From positions 2,418,001-2,482,000 of the forward strand of contig CP141731.1 in NCBI GenBank assembly GCA_035621235.1: 64,000 nt of DNA, in the 5' to 3' direction. Below are positions 45,717 to 54,555 of the stretch, one piece after another. How positions within the stretch are numbered: position 1 is the stretch's first letter; each line of letters starts with the position of its first letter. The translations under genes and the position numbers were made by a program. The notes beneath the pieces are model-generated. The model was not told the DNA's origin and searched no databases. It worked only from the letters and a program-made list of their open reading frames with translations. This DNA comes from Actinomycetaceae bacterium MB13-C1-2. GTDB taxonomy: Bacteria; Actinomycetota; Actinomycetes; Actinomycetales; Actinomycetaceae.

Positions 45717-47269
45717 ACCGCCACGCTGATGAACGCCTGCACACGTCCGTGCTCGTCGGCCCAGAAGGGGAACGCCGCAAGCACCGCAAAGCACGCCGCG
45801 ATGCCGCCGCCGCTCTCCACGCCGAAGAACGCAGGGCACGAGCTACCGAAGCCAAAGAGCGCGCAGAAGCTGAACGAGCGGAACGTCGCAACACCCGCTA
45901 CCTCCCGGCAGCGGGTGAACCCGGTCCGGCTGCACTTTCCACACCGGGCAGGTTCCGACTCCCACGCCACCAAGACACCTCCGCTGCGTTGGCGGGTGCG
46001 TACCCGTTCCTCGCTGAAGGTGGGCTCGGCTCTGATGGCGTGTTTGTGGGTCAGGATCTCTACTCGGGAGGCAGCTTCGTGTATGACCCATGGGTGCTCT
46101 ACCAGCGCGGCCTGATCACCGCACCGAATGTGGTGCTCGCAGGCATCGTCGGCTCCGGTAAATCCTCCCTCGCGAAAAGCCTCTACACCCGGTCGATTCC
46201 GTTTGGTCGCCGCGTCTACGTACCTGGGGACCCGAAGGGTGAGCATACGCCGGTCGCAGAAATGGTCGGCGGGCAAGCCATCGTCCTCGGCCACGGGCTC
46301 CGCAACCGGTTGAACCCCCTCGATGAAGGCCACCGCCCCTCAGGATTGTCGGACCACGAATGGGCCACCCAAGTCGCTTCTCGCCGTCGTGATCTCATCG
46401 GTGCTCTCGCCGCCACCGTGCTGGAACGCTCGCTGACTCCGCTGGAGCACACCGCGATCGATGTCGCCCTGACCGCCGTTGTCGCGGGTAACGATGTGCC
46501 GATCCTGCCAATGGTGGTTGACCTGATTCTCACGCCCGACCCGACAGATAACGAAGACGGGCGACTCGCCGAAGACGGTCGCATGGTCGGGCACGCCCTG
46601 CGCCGCCTCGTCGCAGGCGACCTCCAGGGCCTCTTCGATGGGCCGTCGACGGTGGCATTTGATCCGTCGCTACCGATGATCAGCCTGGACCTGTCTCGGG
46701 TGGCTGAAAACTCGACCCTGATCTCGGTGTTGATGACCTGCTCCAGTGCGTGGATGGAGTCTGCCCTCATGGACCCCAACGGTGGGCAGCGGTGGGTGAT
46801 CTACGACGAAGCCTGGCGACTCATGTCCCACCCAGCACTGCTGAAACGCATGGATGCCCAGTGGCGGCTCGCCCGTCATTACGGGATCGCAAACATGCTG
46901 ATCTTCCACAAACTCACCGACCTCGACAACGTCGGCGACTCAGGTTCCGCCATGCGCGCCCTCGCCAGGAGCCTGCTTGCGAACGCGGAGACACGGATCA
47001 TCTACCGGCAAGAATCCGACCAACTCGGCATCACCGCCCAAACCCTCGGACTCACCGGCACAGAACAGAAGCTTCTCCCGGGGCTTGGCACTGGGCAGGG
47101 GTTGTGGCGGATCAAGGACCGCTCGTTCGTGATCCAGCATCAGCTCCACCCGGCAGAACTCGACGCCTTCGACACCACCACCCGCATGATCACCAAAAGT
47201 GAGAAGTCCATCGATGCTGACGAACCCACGGCCTCGCTGAGCCTGAACCAGGATGGTGAGGGGCTATGA
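45713..47269 (+). CDS. VirB4-like conjugation ATPase
   Basis: 518 residues. Walker A GIVGSGKSSLAK (144-155), Walker B WVIYDEAWRLM, then the conserved HKLTDLDNVGDSGSAM and ETRIIYRQESDQLG. Shorter than classical VirB4, since the N-terminal interaction domain resides in the SCO6880 partner. It energises assembly and transfer. A broken copy of its C-terminus is at 23050-23378. Confidence 0.88.
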   Translation: MNRHADERLHTSVLVGPEGERRKHRKARRDAAAALHAEERRARATEAKERAEAERAERRNTRYLPAAGEPGPAALSTPGRFRLPRHQDTSAALAGAYPFLAEGGLGSDGVFVGQDLYSGGSFVYDPWVLYQRGLITAPNVVLAGIVGSGKSSLAKSLYTRSIPFGRRVYVPGDPKGEHTPVAEMVGGQAIVLGHGLRNRLNPLDEGHRPSGLSDHEWATQVASRRRDLIGALAATVLERSLTPLEHTAIDVALTAVVAGNDVPILPMVVDLILTPDPTDNEDGRLAEDGRMVGHALRRLVAGDLQGLFDGPSTVAFDPSLPMISLDLSRVAENSTLISVLMTCSSAWMESALMDPNGGQRWVIYDEAWRLMSHPALLKRMDAQWRLARHYGIANMLIFHKLTDLDNVGDSGSAMRALARSLLANAETRIIYRQESDQLGITAQTLGLTGTEQKLLPGLGTGQGLWRIKDRSFVIQHQLHPAELDAFDTTTRMITKSEKSIDADEPTASLSLNQDGEGL

Positions 47270-47805
47270 GCCGTCGAGAAATTCGTGCCCAACAGCAACA
47301 GGGCCAGCCGCCGGTGTCACTTCCGCTCGTGGTCGTGACCGTGGACACAGGAGGGGCACTAACCGTCACAGTTGACGGTGCGCCTTTCGCACCTGAGGCG
47401 TTTGCGCCTGCGTGGCTGCGCAGCGACTTCGGACGCATCATGGACCGAATCACCGATCAACGCCGCACCCCGGTGCGAGTGGAGGTGCACGAATCGGACG
47501 GGACCTCATTCACCGACATCATCACCCCCAGCCCAAGCCGCCGCAGCCGCCCTGAACCAGAGCCTGCGAACACAGAGACAGTGCTTGAGACTCCGGCCGC
47601 CCCACAGCTTGTGGAAGTGACCGCGGAAGGGTTCATCCCGGGTGAAGACATTGGCGTCGCGATCATCGTCACCCACACCGGTGCCTCCCACACCGGGCGT
47701 GCCCGTGCACTCCTTGAGGCCACTCAATTCGATGCATCATCCACTGGGGAAGTCGTACTGATCGGTCGCGTCTCCGGGAACTACGAGATCGTGAGACACC
47801 CATGA
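47266..47805 (+). CDS. hypothetical ICE protein
   Basis: 179 residues, acidic and beta-rich, no motif recognised. Overlaps the ATPase before and the VirD4 gene after by 4 bp each. The middle is RSRPEPEPANTET, a probable linker between two small domains. Likely an accessory of the coupling complex by position. Confidence 0.6.
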   Translation: MSRREIRAQQQQGQPPVSLPLVVVTVDTGGALTVTVDGAPFAPEAFAPAWLRSDFGRIMDRITDQRRTPVRVEVHESDGTSFTDIITPSPSRRSRPEPEPANTETVLETPAAPQLVEVTAEGFIPGEDIGVAIIVTHTGASHTGRARALLEATQFDASSTGEVVLIGRVSGNYEIVRHP

Positions 47806-49568
47806 ACCGGCAAGCAGCGTCAATGAGTGACGGACTCGCGAACCTCGGCATAGGACTCCTCATCGCCGCGGCAGGCATCGCCGCGATCCTCCGTGGCGCG
47901 GGCACGATCGCCGCGTTCCTCACCGGCACCCTACAACCACAAGCAGGCATCACCGCAGGCCTCACAGTGCTCCTAAATCCAGCCGATCCAGCAGCCGCAC
48001 TGGAGGCTGACGGGCTCAACACCATTGCATACTGGATCACCACCACGCTTCTACTGGTAGTACTCGGTGCTGGGGCGTGGTGGGTGTGGACGAAGGTGCT
48101 TCACCACTCGCAGAGTGTGCAGACGGACCCGAGACGGCTGCAAGGCATCGCCACCAGTAGCGAAGTCTCTCGCGTCGCCTCCGAAACGGCACTCGTCAAA
48201 CGGGCAGGCACCCTGCGCCCGTCCCTGGATGCCCCGAAGCCGTCCGATGTCGGATATTTGCTGGGCCGCTCGCACGGGAAACGGGTGTGGGCGAGCGTGG
48301 AAGACTCGATCCTGCTCGTCGGCCCGCCCCGCTCCGGCAAGGGCCTGCACGTGGTGATCAACGCGATCTTGGATGCTCCCGGCGCAGTTGTGACCACCTC
48401 GACCCGTCCGGATAACCTCACCGCGACGCTCAGGGCACGTCAACGCATCGGTCCTGTGGCTGTGTTCGATCCTCAACATCTCGCTGAAGGTCTCCCAGCA
48501 GGGCTGCGCTGGTCACCGGTACGCGGGTGCGAGGACCCGTTGACGGCGATGATCCGCGCCACCGGCCTTGCATCTGGAACCGGTCTCTCAGCAGGTGGAG
48601 TTGAAGGTGGCGGGTTCTGGGAGGGGAAAACCCGCACCGCTCTCCAAGCCCTCCTCCATGCCGCAGCCCTCGATAACCGGCCACCGGCCGAATTGTTCCG
48701 CTGGACACTCGATCCCACCGCTGCGGCCGAAGCCGTCGCAATCCTCACCGGCTCCACCGTGGCTGCCGCCGGGTGGGCCGAATCGCTCGAAGCGATGATC
48801 GACGCCGACCCGCGCACCCGCGACTCCATCTGGCAGGGCGTCTCCCTCGCACTTTCCGCTCTTGCTGACCCACGCGTGCTCGACGCAGTCACACCGCGTT
48901 CGGGTGAGCATTTCGATCCTGAGGCGTTTCTCACTGAATCCGGCACCCTGTATTTGCTGGCAACCGGTGCCGGAGCCGGTGCGTCCTCGGCGCTGGTGGC
49001 AGCGCTCGTCGAAGATCTCATCGAGACCGCACGGCGCATGGCTGCACGCTCCGCGGGTGCGCGTCTCGACCCGCCGGTACTGCTCGCATTGGATGAGATC
49101 GGGAACCTCGCACCACTCCCATCGCTGCCGACACTCATGGCCGAAGGCGGCGGCACAGGCATCACCACGATGCCGGTGCTCCAGTCATTGGCGCAGGCAC
49201 GCGATAAGTGGGGTGAGAACGCAGCAAACGCGATCTGGGATGCCGCGATCGTGAAAATCATCCTCGGCGGCGCATCCAACTCCCGCGATCTCCAAGACCT
49301 CTCCACGTTGATCGGTGAGCGCGACGAATACACCGACTCCACCACCATCGGCGATCACGGCACCCGCTCGAACCAGCGCTCCATCCGCCGCGTCCCGATC
49401 CTGCCACCCGACCGGCTCCGCACCCTGCCGTTCGGTACCGGCATCACCATGCTCCGCAGCGCCCCACCCATCGTCACTAACCTCCGATCCTGGGTCACTC
49501 GTGACGACGCGAAAACACTGCGCGCCGACCGCACCGAGATCGAAACCCTCCTCCAACAACGCCCGTAA
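47802..49568 (+). CDS. VirD4/TraG-type coupling ATPase
   Basis: 588 residues. Two N-terminal helices (about 15-45 and 75-100). Walker A VGPPRSGKGLHVV (173-185), Walker B LLALDEIGNLAPL, and the TraG-type region AEGGGTGITTMPVLQSLAQA with DAAIVKIILGGASN. It brings relaxase-DNA to the secretion channel. Last gene of the tightly coupled block, 96 bp before ssb. Confidence 0.92.
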   Translation: MNRQAASMSDGLANLGIGLLIAAAGIAAILRGAGTIAAFLTGTLQPQAGITAGLTVLLNPADPAAALEADGLNTIAYWITTTLLLVVLGAGAWWVWTKVLHHSQSVQTDPRRLQGIATSSEVSRVASETALVKRAGTLRPSLDAPKPSDVGYLLGRSHGKRVWASVEDSILLVGPPRSGKGLHVVINAILDAPGAVVTTSTRPDNLTATLRARQRIGPVAVFDPQHLAEGLPAGLRWSPVRGCEDPLTAMIRATGLASGTGLSAGGVEGGGFWEGKTRTALQALLHAAALDNRPPAELFRWTLDPTAAAEAVAILTGSTVAAAGWAESLEAMIDADPRTRDSIWQGVSLALSALADPRVLDAVTPRSGEHFDPEAFLTESGTLYLLATGAGAGASSALVAALVEDLIETARRMAARSAGARLDPPVLLALDEIGNLAPLPSLPTLMAEGGGTGITTMPVLQSLAQARDKWGENAANAIWDAAIVKIILGGASNSRDLQDLSTLIGERDEYTDSTTIGDHGTRSNQRSIRRVPILPPDRLRTLPFGTGITMLRSAPPIVTNLRSWVTRDDAKTLRADRTEIETLLQQRP

Positions 49569-49664
49569 CCCTGCCCAGGCCAGGGGCGAGTTGTGCACCT
49601 GTCTGGCACGAGGCGGTGTTCAAACCGTGAAGGCCGCCGCTGAACTGTCAGGAGGACGGGACCG

Positions 49665-50126
49665 ATGGCTATTCACACGCAGCAGTCCTTTTCAGGCTTT
49701 ATCGCATCGCAACCGCAGTTGACCTACACCGAGAACGGGGATGCTCGTTTGTTCGTGAAGGTCGGTAAAGAACATTTCCGCCAGGAACAAGACGGGTCGT
49801 TCACTGAGCTGGAGCCGACGTTTCACAACCTTGTCGCGTTCAAGGCCGCTGCTGAGCAGGGGCATGCCCGGTTGTCGAAGGGAGACAGGTTTATCGCGGA
49901 GGGTTTCGTTCGCGAATACACCTATGAACGTGATGGGCAGACAATCGAGGGCGAAGAGTTCACTGCTCGCAGAATCGGTCATGACATGGCCCGTACCCGG
50001 TACGAGGTCGACCGTACACCGAGAGGGAAGACAGCCGGACGGGAAGCGGTTTCTCGCGATGCATCCGCATTCGATCTTCCAGCCCAGTCACGCGCTGGCG
50101 CTGCGTCACCTGGTATGGGGATCTGA
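49665..50126 (+). CDS. ssb: single-stranded DNA-binding protein
   Basis: 153 residues. The OB-fold reads FSGFIASQPQLTYTENGDAR and then FHNLVAFKAAAEQGHARLSK and GDRFIAEGFVREY. The C-terminus lacks the usual acidic DDDIPF tail, ending RAGAASPGMGI. Protects the transferred strand. It has GGAGG upstream and is preceded by the GTGCACCTG motif. Confidence 0.85.
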   Translation: MAIHTQQSFSGFIASQPQLTYTENGDARLFVKVGKEHFRQEQDGSFTELEPTFHNLVAFKAAAEQGHARLSKGDRFIAEGFVREYTYERDGQTIEGEEFTARRIGHDMARTRYEVDRTPRGKTAGREAVSRDASAFDLPAQSRAGAASPGMGI

Positions 50127-50136
50127 GGCGACGAAC

Positions 50137-50700
50137 ATGAATGACTACGACCTTGGACCTGAGGAGAGCGACGTTGATGCTCTCGGGGAAGACAGATTTG
50201 ATGCCCCCTCAGAGCCCCCACATCCAGTGAACTGGAATCTCCTGAGTGCTGATGATCTGGAGGCCGAGTGGCTTGAACTCAACCGGTGGGTTGACTGGCT
50301 CCGCAAAACGTATGGGCTCCCGGCAAGCGTGATCCCACCGTTCTGGCACCACCACCCTGAGCTGGTGTGGGAACTGTCCGCACTGCACCTGCACTGGCTC
50401 TGCGCCTACGACCCAGAACAAAACGGATCAGCACCACTGGGATGGCACCGTGATTTCGTGGACGCTCGACAACGCCTCCGCGACTGGGTCGCTGCCTCCG
50501 GCACACGTCTCGACCGAGACCGCCCGACACGGCAGACCACCTGGCCCGGCGAAGAACCGGCACCGCAAGTCGAAGACATTGTCATCGAGGACCGCGATGA
50601 CGAGTTTACGGATTTCGTGCTGGCGGAAGTGAACGTTCGGCGTGCACAAGAAGATGAGTTTTATAGCACACTCGACCCTGAAACCGGGGAAGTGTCATGA
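50137..50700 (+). CDS. hypothetical ICE protein
   Basis: 187 residues from the ATG at 50137, ten bases after ssb. Tryptophan-rich (LEAEWLELNRWVDWLRKTYG; WHHHPELVWELSALHLHWLC). Related DUF4913-type proteins accompany ssb-like genes on actinobacterial ICEs; I assign it there only tentatively. It overlaps the next frame by 4 bp. Confidence 0.65.
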   Translation: MNDYDLGPEESDVDALGEDRFDAPSEPPHPVNWNLLSADDLEAEWLELNRWVDWLRKTYGLPASVIPPFWHHHPELVWELSALHLHWLCAYDPEQNGSAPLGWHRDFVDARQRLRDWVAASGTRLDRDRPTRQTTWPGEEPAPQVEDIVIEDRDDEFTDFVLAEVNVRRAQEDEFYSTLDPETGEVS

Positions 50701-50894
50701 GTGCCCCCGATCCGCGTCTCCCGGCCCGAATGCGAGATTATGAAGTGCATGCCGAGCTTCGGGAAACCCCCGACCTTCAACGCCTTGCCCAAGTCTTTAT
50801 CGGAATGGCTCTCACTCGCAGCGAGCAACCCCGCACCGGTCACGAGGGATCGGACGTTGCACCTGAGGGTTGTCAGCCCGGTGAGATAGAATGA
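50697..50894 (+). CDS. small hypothetical protein
   Basis: 65 residues, ATG overlapping the previous stop. Reads MRDYEVHAELRETPDLQRLA. No family recognised. Coupling by overlap supports it being real. Confidence 0.5.
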   Translation: MSAPDPRLPARMRDYEVHAELRETPDLQRLAQVFIGMALTRSEQPRTGHEGSDVAPEGCQPGEIE

Positions 50895-51083
50895 GAGATG
50901 TAAGAAGCTAGCGGTCAGGCCATCGGCTTGGCCGCGGTGCGCAGTCCTGTTTGGCCCATCGTGGCTTACTTGGCTGGCTCGGCTGAGAGTCGTCCAGGTC
51001 TTGTTTCCTTTTACGAGTCGCACCGCGCGAGCGGTACAGGCTGCTCGTGTTGGCCCCACCTATGGGGAGAGGAAACACAGCCC

Positions 51084-52772
51084 GTGAGCACCACACAGCA
51101 ACCTGCCGCCAACGACTTCACGCATCTCGGTGCAACCACCGCCATCGCAGTCTCATACCTACGCGTCTCTACGAAAGAGCAAGCTGAACGCGGAGGTCGT
51201 GACGAAGGCTTCTCTATTCCCGCTCAACGCGAAGCGAATCTGCGCAAAGCCCGAGACCTCGGGGCGATCGTGGTCGAAGAGTTCGTCGACGCCGGTGAAT
51301 CGGCCCGGAAGGCCGACCGCCCTGAACTCATGCGGATGATCGAGTACGTCAAAACCAATCACGTTGCGTATTGCATCGTGCATAAGGTTGACCGCCTGGC
51401 ACGTAACCGAGCCGATGATGTCGCGATCCATGTCGCACTCAAAGACGCCGGGGTCATGCTGGTCTCGGCAACAGAGAACATTGACGAGACTCCCTCGGGC
51501 ATGCTGCTCCACGGCATCATGTCCACCATCGCCGAGTTCTACTCCCGCAACCTTGCCAACGAAGTCTCTAAGGGCATGAGCCAAAAAGCGATGACGGGTG
51601 GCACCAACGGGAAAGCGCCCATTGGGTATCTCAACGTGACCACGCGCGATGAACTTGGCCGCGAGCTGCGCATCGTTGAACCTGACCCCACGCGTGCGGA
51701 GATCGTGAAGTGGGCATTCGAGGCATATGCGACGGGCAACTACTCAACTGCAATGCTCCGCGAAGCCCTCATCGACCGGGGCCTGACCACACCGCCCACG
51801 CCGAAACGACCAGCACGGCCACCCGCGTTATCGACGGTGCAGAAGATGCTCTCCAACCCGTACTACAAGGGCAGCGTGTCGTTTCGGGGTGCCACCTATG
51901 ATGGCATCCACGAACCGCTCGTCGGCCCCGAAGTCTGGTACCGAGTCCAAGCGGTGCTCGGTGCGAAGCAAGTATCTGGTGAGAAAACCCAAACCCATGA
52001 GCACTACCTCAAAGGCACCGTGTTCTGCGGTGAGTGCGGTTCCCGACTCATGGTCACCAACGCCAGGAGCCGCCGTGGCGTCATCTACCCTTACTTCATC
52101 TGTGCCGGTCGTCACGCCAAACGCACCAACTGTGAACGCAAAGCAATGTATGTGCCTGATGTTGAAGCCGCGGTCGAGGACTACTACCGGCGCATCCAAA
52201 TTCCTGAGCACACCATCCAGGCATTGAGTAGCCTCATCACGGCGCAATTCTCTCAACTCCACGCCACAGTGAAACAGGAACGCAACGCACACGTGCTCGA
52301 ACGCGACGATCTCCAGGCAGAGCGTTCCAAACTTCTGCAAGCTCACTATGCGGGGGCGGTGCCGCTTGATCTGCTCAAGTCGGAGCAGGATCGCATCGGC
52401 AGACGGCTCGCGTTCCTCGAAGCACAGATCGAAGCCGGTGACATGGAGTACGAACTGGCAAGTGCCCACCTGGACGACTGCCTCGTACTGGGCAGAGACT
52501 GCTACAAGCTGTACATGAGCATCGATGACTCGCTGCGGCGTATCGCGAACCAGGCGTTCTTCGACAAGCTCTACCTCAGTGAGGAGGGCACCGTTATCGG
52601 TGAACCGGGGGAACCGTTCAACGCGTTCTTCGACCCTGAAGTGCAGACGATAGCGGCCCGCCACGAGGGGCGGGCCGCTGAGTCGAGGTCTCAAACCGGT
52701 AATGTCGCCGGTTTGAACAACGACCTTCTGGTGGGCCCAGAGGGACTCGAACCCCCGACATCCACGGTGTAA
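51084..52772 (+). CDS. int: large serine recombinase (ICE integrase)
   Basis: 562 residues from a GTG with GGAGAGG upstream. Catalytic domain: Ser29 in YLRVSTKEQAERGG, and further VDRLARNRADDVAIH. Recombinase domain, then zinc ribbon (FCGECGSRL, later C-x-GRHAKRTNCER) and a coiled-coil (DLQAERSKLLQAHYAGAVPL). The last residues (GPEGLEPPTSTV) are encoded by the complement of the tRNA-Val gene, so the stop is reached inside the tRNA. The gene therefore lies at the integration end of the element. Confidence 0.93.
   Translation: MSTTQQPAANDFTHLGATTAIAVSYLRVSTKEQAERGGRDEGFSIPAQREANLRKARDLGAIVVEEFVDAGESARKADRPELMRMIEYVKTNHVAYCIVHKVDRLARNRADDVAIHVALKDAGVMLVSATENIDETPSGMLLHGIMSTIAEFYSRNLANEVSKGMSQKAMTGGTNGKAPIGYLNVTTRDELGRELRIVEPDPTRAEIVKWAFEAYATGNYSTAMLREALIDRGLTTPPTPKRPARPPALSTVQKMLSNPYYKGSVSFRGATYDGIHEPLVGPEVWYRVQAVLGAKQVSGEKTQTHEHYLKGTVFCGECGSRLMVTNARSRRGVIYPYFICAGRHAKRTNCERKAMYVPDVEAAVEDYYRRIQIPEHTIQALSSLITAQFSQLHATVKQERNAHVLERDDLQAERSKLLQAHYAGAVPLDLLKSEQDRIGRRLAFLEAQIEAGDMEYELASAHLDDCLVLGRDCYKLYMSIDDSLRRIANQAFFDKLYLSEEGTVIGEPGEPFNAFFDPEVQTIAARHEGRAAESRSQTGNVAGLNNDLLVGPEGLEPPTSTV
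52652..52716. terminator. two hairpins at the 3' end of the recombinase gene
   Basis: The first is a stem GCGGCCCGCC with GGCGGGCCGC (52654-52679); the second TCAAACCGG with CCGGTTTGA (52690-52716). They lie inside the coding region between the convergent recombinase and tRNA. Function as terminator is inference. Confidence 0.4.
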
Positions 52773-52805
52773 ACGTGGCGCTCTAGCCAACTGAGCTATA
52801 GGCCC
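52732..52805 (-). tRNA. tRNA-Val (anticodon TAC)
   Basis: 74 nt that folds as a cloverleaf: acceptor GGGCCTA with TGGGCCC, D-arm GCTCAGTTGGCTAGAGC, anticodon stem CCACG and CGTGG around TTTACAC, T-arm GGGGGTTCGAGTCCCT. CCA is not encoded. The recombinase stop is inside the gene, and the ICE is presumably integrated at its 3' end. Confidence 0.95.
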
Positions 52806-52992
52806 GCGCGTTGCCACGCAGAATTTTGCAACCCCTAAATGATAGATGGTTCTCGGCATCTAGCGAAACTGAAGACGTGATTTGGTGGCATAACTCGCCC
52901 CAGCTGGCCATCTGTTGGATCACCGCAGGCCAACTAGAACCTCACGAGCAAGAACCAGCCCGTCCTCGACCGCCTCGAAAAGTAGACGAAAC

Positions 52993-53082
52993 CAACCAGA
53001 CCCTACTTACGAGGACTAGCCGTCAGTCATTTCGAGTCCTTCCGATAGGGATTCAACCAGACCCTACTTACGAGGACTAGCC
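52993..53082. repeat. 29-bp direct repeat (two copies)
   Basis: CAACCAGACCCTACTTACGA plus GGACTAGCC occurs at 52993-53021 and at 53054-53082, 61 bp apart. The right copy covers the 3' end of the DUF3052 gene, the left copy lies outside it. It looks like a duplicated gene end, as left by an integration event or a small tandem duplication. The 190 bp between tRNA and here contain no gene. Confidence 0.9.
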
Positions 53083-53474
53083 ACCAACCGCATACCCGCC
53101 CAGTCAGCCCCAACAGCAGTCGCCGAGGTCGCCTTTAGTCCGGCAGTCTTTGCAGACTCCTCAATATCTCCCGCATGAACAGACTGAGCGCGGCCTGCCT
53201 TGGGCGAAAGAACCCAAATGATTCCGCCCGCGTCGTCGAGGTTTGCAGCGGCATCCACGAGGACATCAACCAAGTCCTCCTCTTCCGCATCATCCGCGCG
53301 CCACCACAGGACCACGCCGTCCACCATGTCTCCGTAGTCGTAATCGACCAGTTCGGCTCCGGTCAAGGTTTCAATCCGGGTGCGGAGTTCTTGGTCCACG
53401 TCGTCGTCGTAGTAAAGTTCCTGGACAACCTGACCCTGACTGAAACCGAGGTTTACACCCACCTCGACAACCAC
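53064..53474 (-). CDS. DUF3052 family protein
   Basis: 136 residues from a GTG. FSQGQVVQELYYDDDVDQEL at the start and ELVDYDYGDMVDGVVLWWR, then GGIIWVLSPKAGR: the DUF3052 pattern of Actinobacteria. In that phylum it lies next to aceE, as here (separated by an SDR gene). Function unknown, proposed to be regulatory. Confidence 0.88.
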   Translation of the reverse strand: MVVEVGVNLGFSQGQVVQELYYDDDVDQELRTRIETLTGAELVDYDYGDMVDGVVLWWRADDAEEEDLVDVLVDAAANLDDAGGIIWVLSPKAGRAQSVHAGDIEESAKTAGLKATSATAVGADWAGMRLVASPRK

Positions 53475-53600
53475 CTCTCACTAGCAACAGTCCACTAAGG
53501 TAAATGAACGGTTCTATTCTGCCCTGTCAGAGGCTCAAGACCCTCCACTACGCCCACTTAACGGCAAATCTGTTCTAGTTTGTTATCTTTTGTTGAAAAG

Positions 53601-54365
53601 TTACTTGTTGTCTCGCACCGCGAGCGGACGGCGCACCACCTCGGTATTAGAAGCCTGAGCCACGGGACGCAGGACCATCAGGTCAACGTTCATATGATCT
53701 GGCGTTGCCAGACTCCACCGCACTGCTTCAGCGATATCCTCCGCGCTGAGGGGCCCATCGACTCCAGCGTAGACCTGATCAGCAGCGTCACTGGATCCGA
53801 GACGGTTAAGGGAGAACTCCGGCGTCTTCACCATTCCCGGCGCGATCTCGATGATTCGAATGGGCTCGCCAACCAATTCCAGCCTCAGCGTGGCGGGAAT
53901 CTGCTGCTCGGCGTGCTTCGCCGCGGTGTAACCCGCTCCGCCCGGGTAGGGACCGTGAGCCGCGGTGGAAGTGATAAATACTAGGCTCCCTCCACCGGCC
54001 TTTCGGATCGCTGGCAATAAGCGGGTTGTCAGTTGGACCGTTGCGAGGACGTTGATCTCAAACATCCTCAGCCACTTCGCCGGATCCGCGTCTTCGACCC
54101 TATCCGTCCCAAGCGCTCCCCCAGCAACGTTGACGACAGCGTCAACCCGGCCGGAGTCGGCGGCGACAGCTAGCGCATCAAGTTCCGCCTCGTTAGTGAG
54201 GTCGGCCGGAAAGAACTCGCATCCGGTCTCGTCAGCCAGCTTCTCCAAGCGGTCGACTCGTCGCGCGGTCGCCAGCACCTGCCACCCGTCCGCGATCAGC
54301 GCCCGAACAGTTGCCTCCCCTATCCCAGTTGAGGCTCCGGTAACAATGGCTCTTTTTTTCGTCAT
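53601..54365 (-). CDS. short-chain dehydrogenase/reductase
   Basis: 254 residues. Cofactor motif TGASTGIG (9-16), NVAGG (79-83), Ser133 and Y146-xxx-K150 (YTAAK) make a complete classical SDR. Ends in a proline-rich tail. The ATG at 54365 has AGGAA close upstream. Substrate unknown. Lies between DUF3052 and aceE and is convergent with neither; transcribed divergently from aceE. Confidence 0.87.
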   Translation of the reverse strand: MTKKRAIVTGASTGIGEATVRALIADGWQVLATARRVDRLEKLADETGCEFFPADLTNEAELDALAVAADSGRVDAVVNVAGGALGTDRVEDADPAKWLRMFEINVLATVQLTTRLLPAIRKAGGGSLVFITSTAAHGPYPGGAGYTAAKHAEQQIPATLRLELVGEPIRIIEIAPGMVKTPEFSLNRLGSSDAADQVYAGVDGPLSAEDIAEAVRWSLATPDHMNVDLMVLRPVAQASNTEVVRRPLAVRDNK

Positions 54366-54555
54366 GTTCCTATTGTGCAACTGCCAAGCAAATCAGTCTG
54401 GATCTGTTGGATATGTGACGAATCCGCTGAGCCAATGGTCCTATCTCACGCCGTCGGACCTCGAAGAATGGTGGAGAATAGTAACAAGTGCAATGGTCCC
54501 CGTGTACAAGGGGAAAATGCTACGGCCGATACCTACTTCAAGGATGTGGTGCTAG

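Noticed and set aside
52993-53082. CRISPR-like repeat
   Set aside because: Only two copies with one 32-bp spacer, overlapping a coding gene end; no cas genes in the window.
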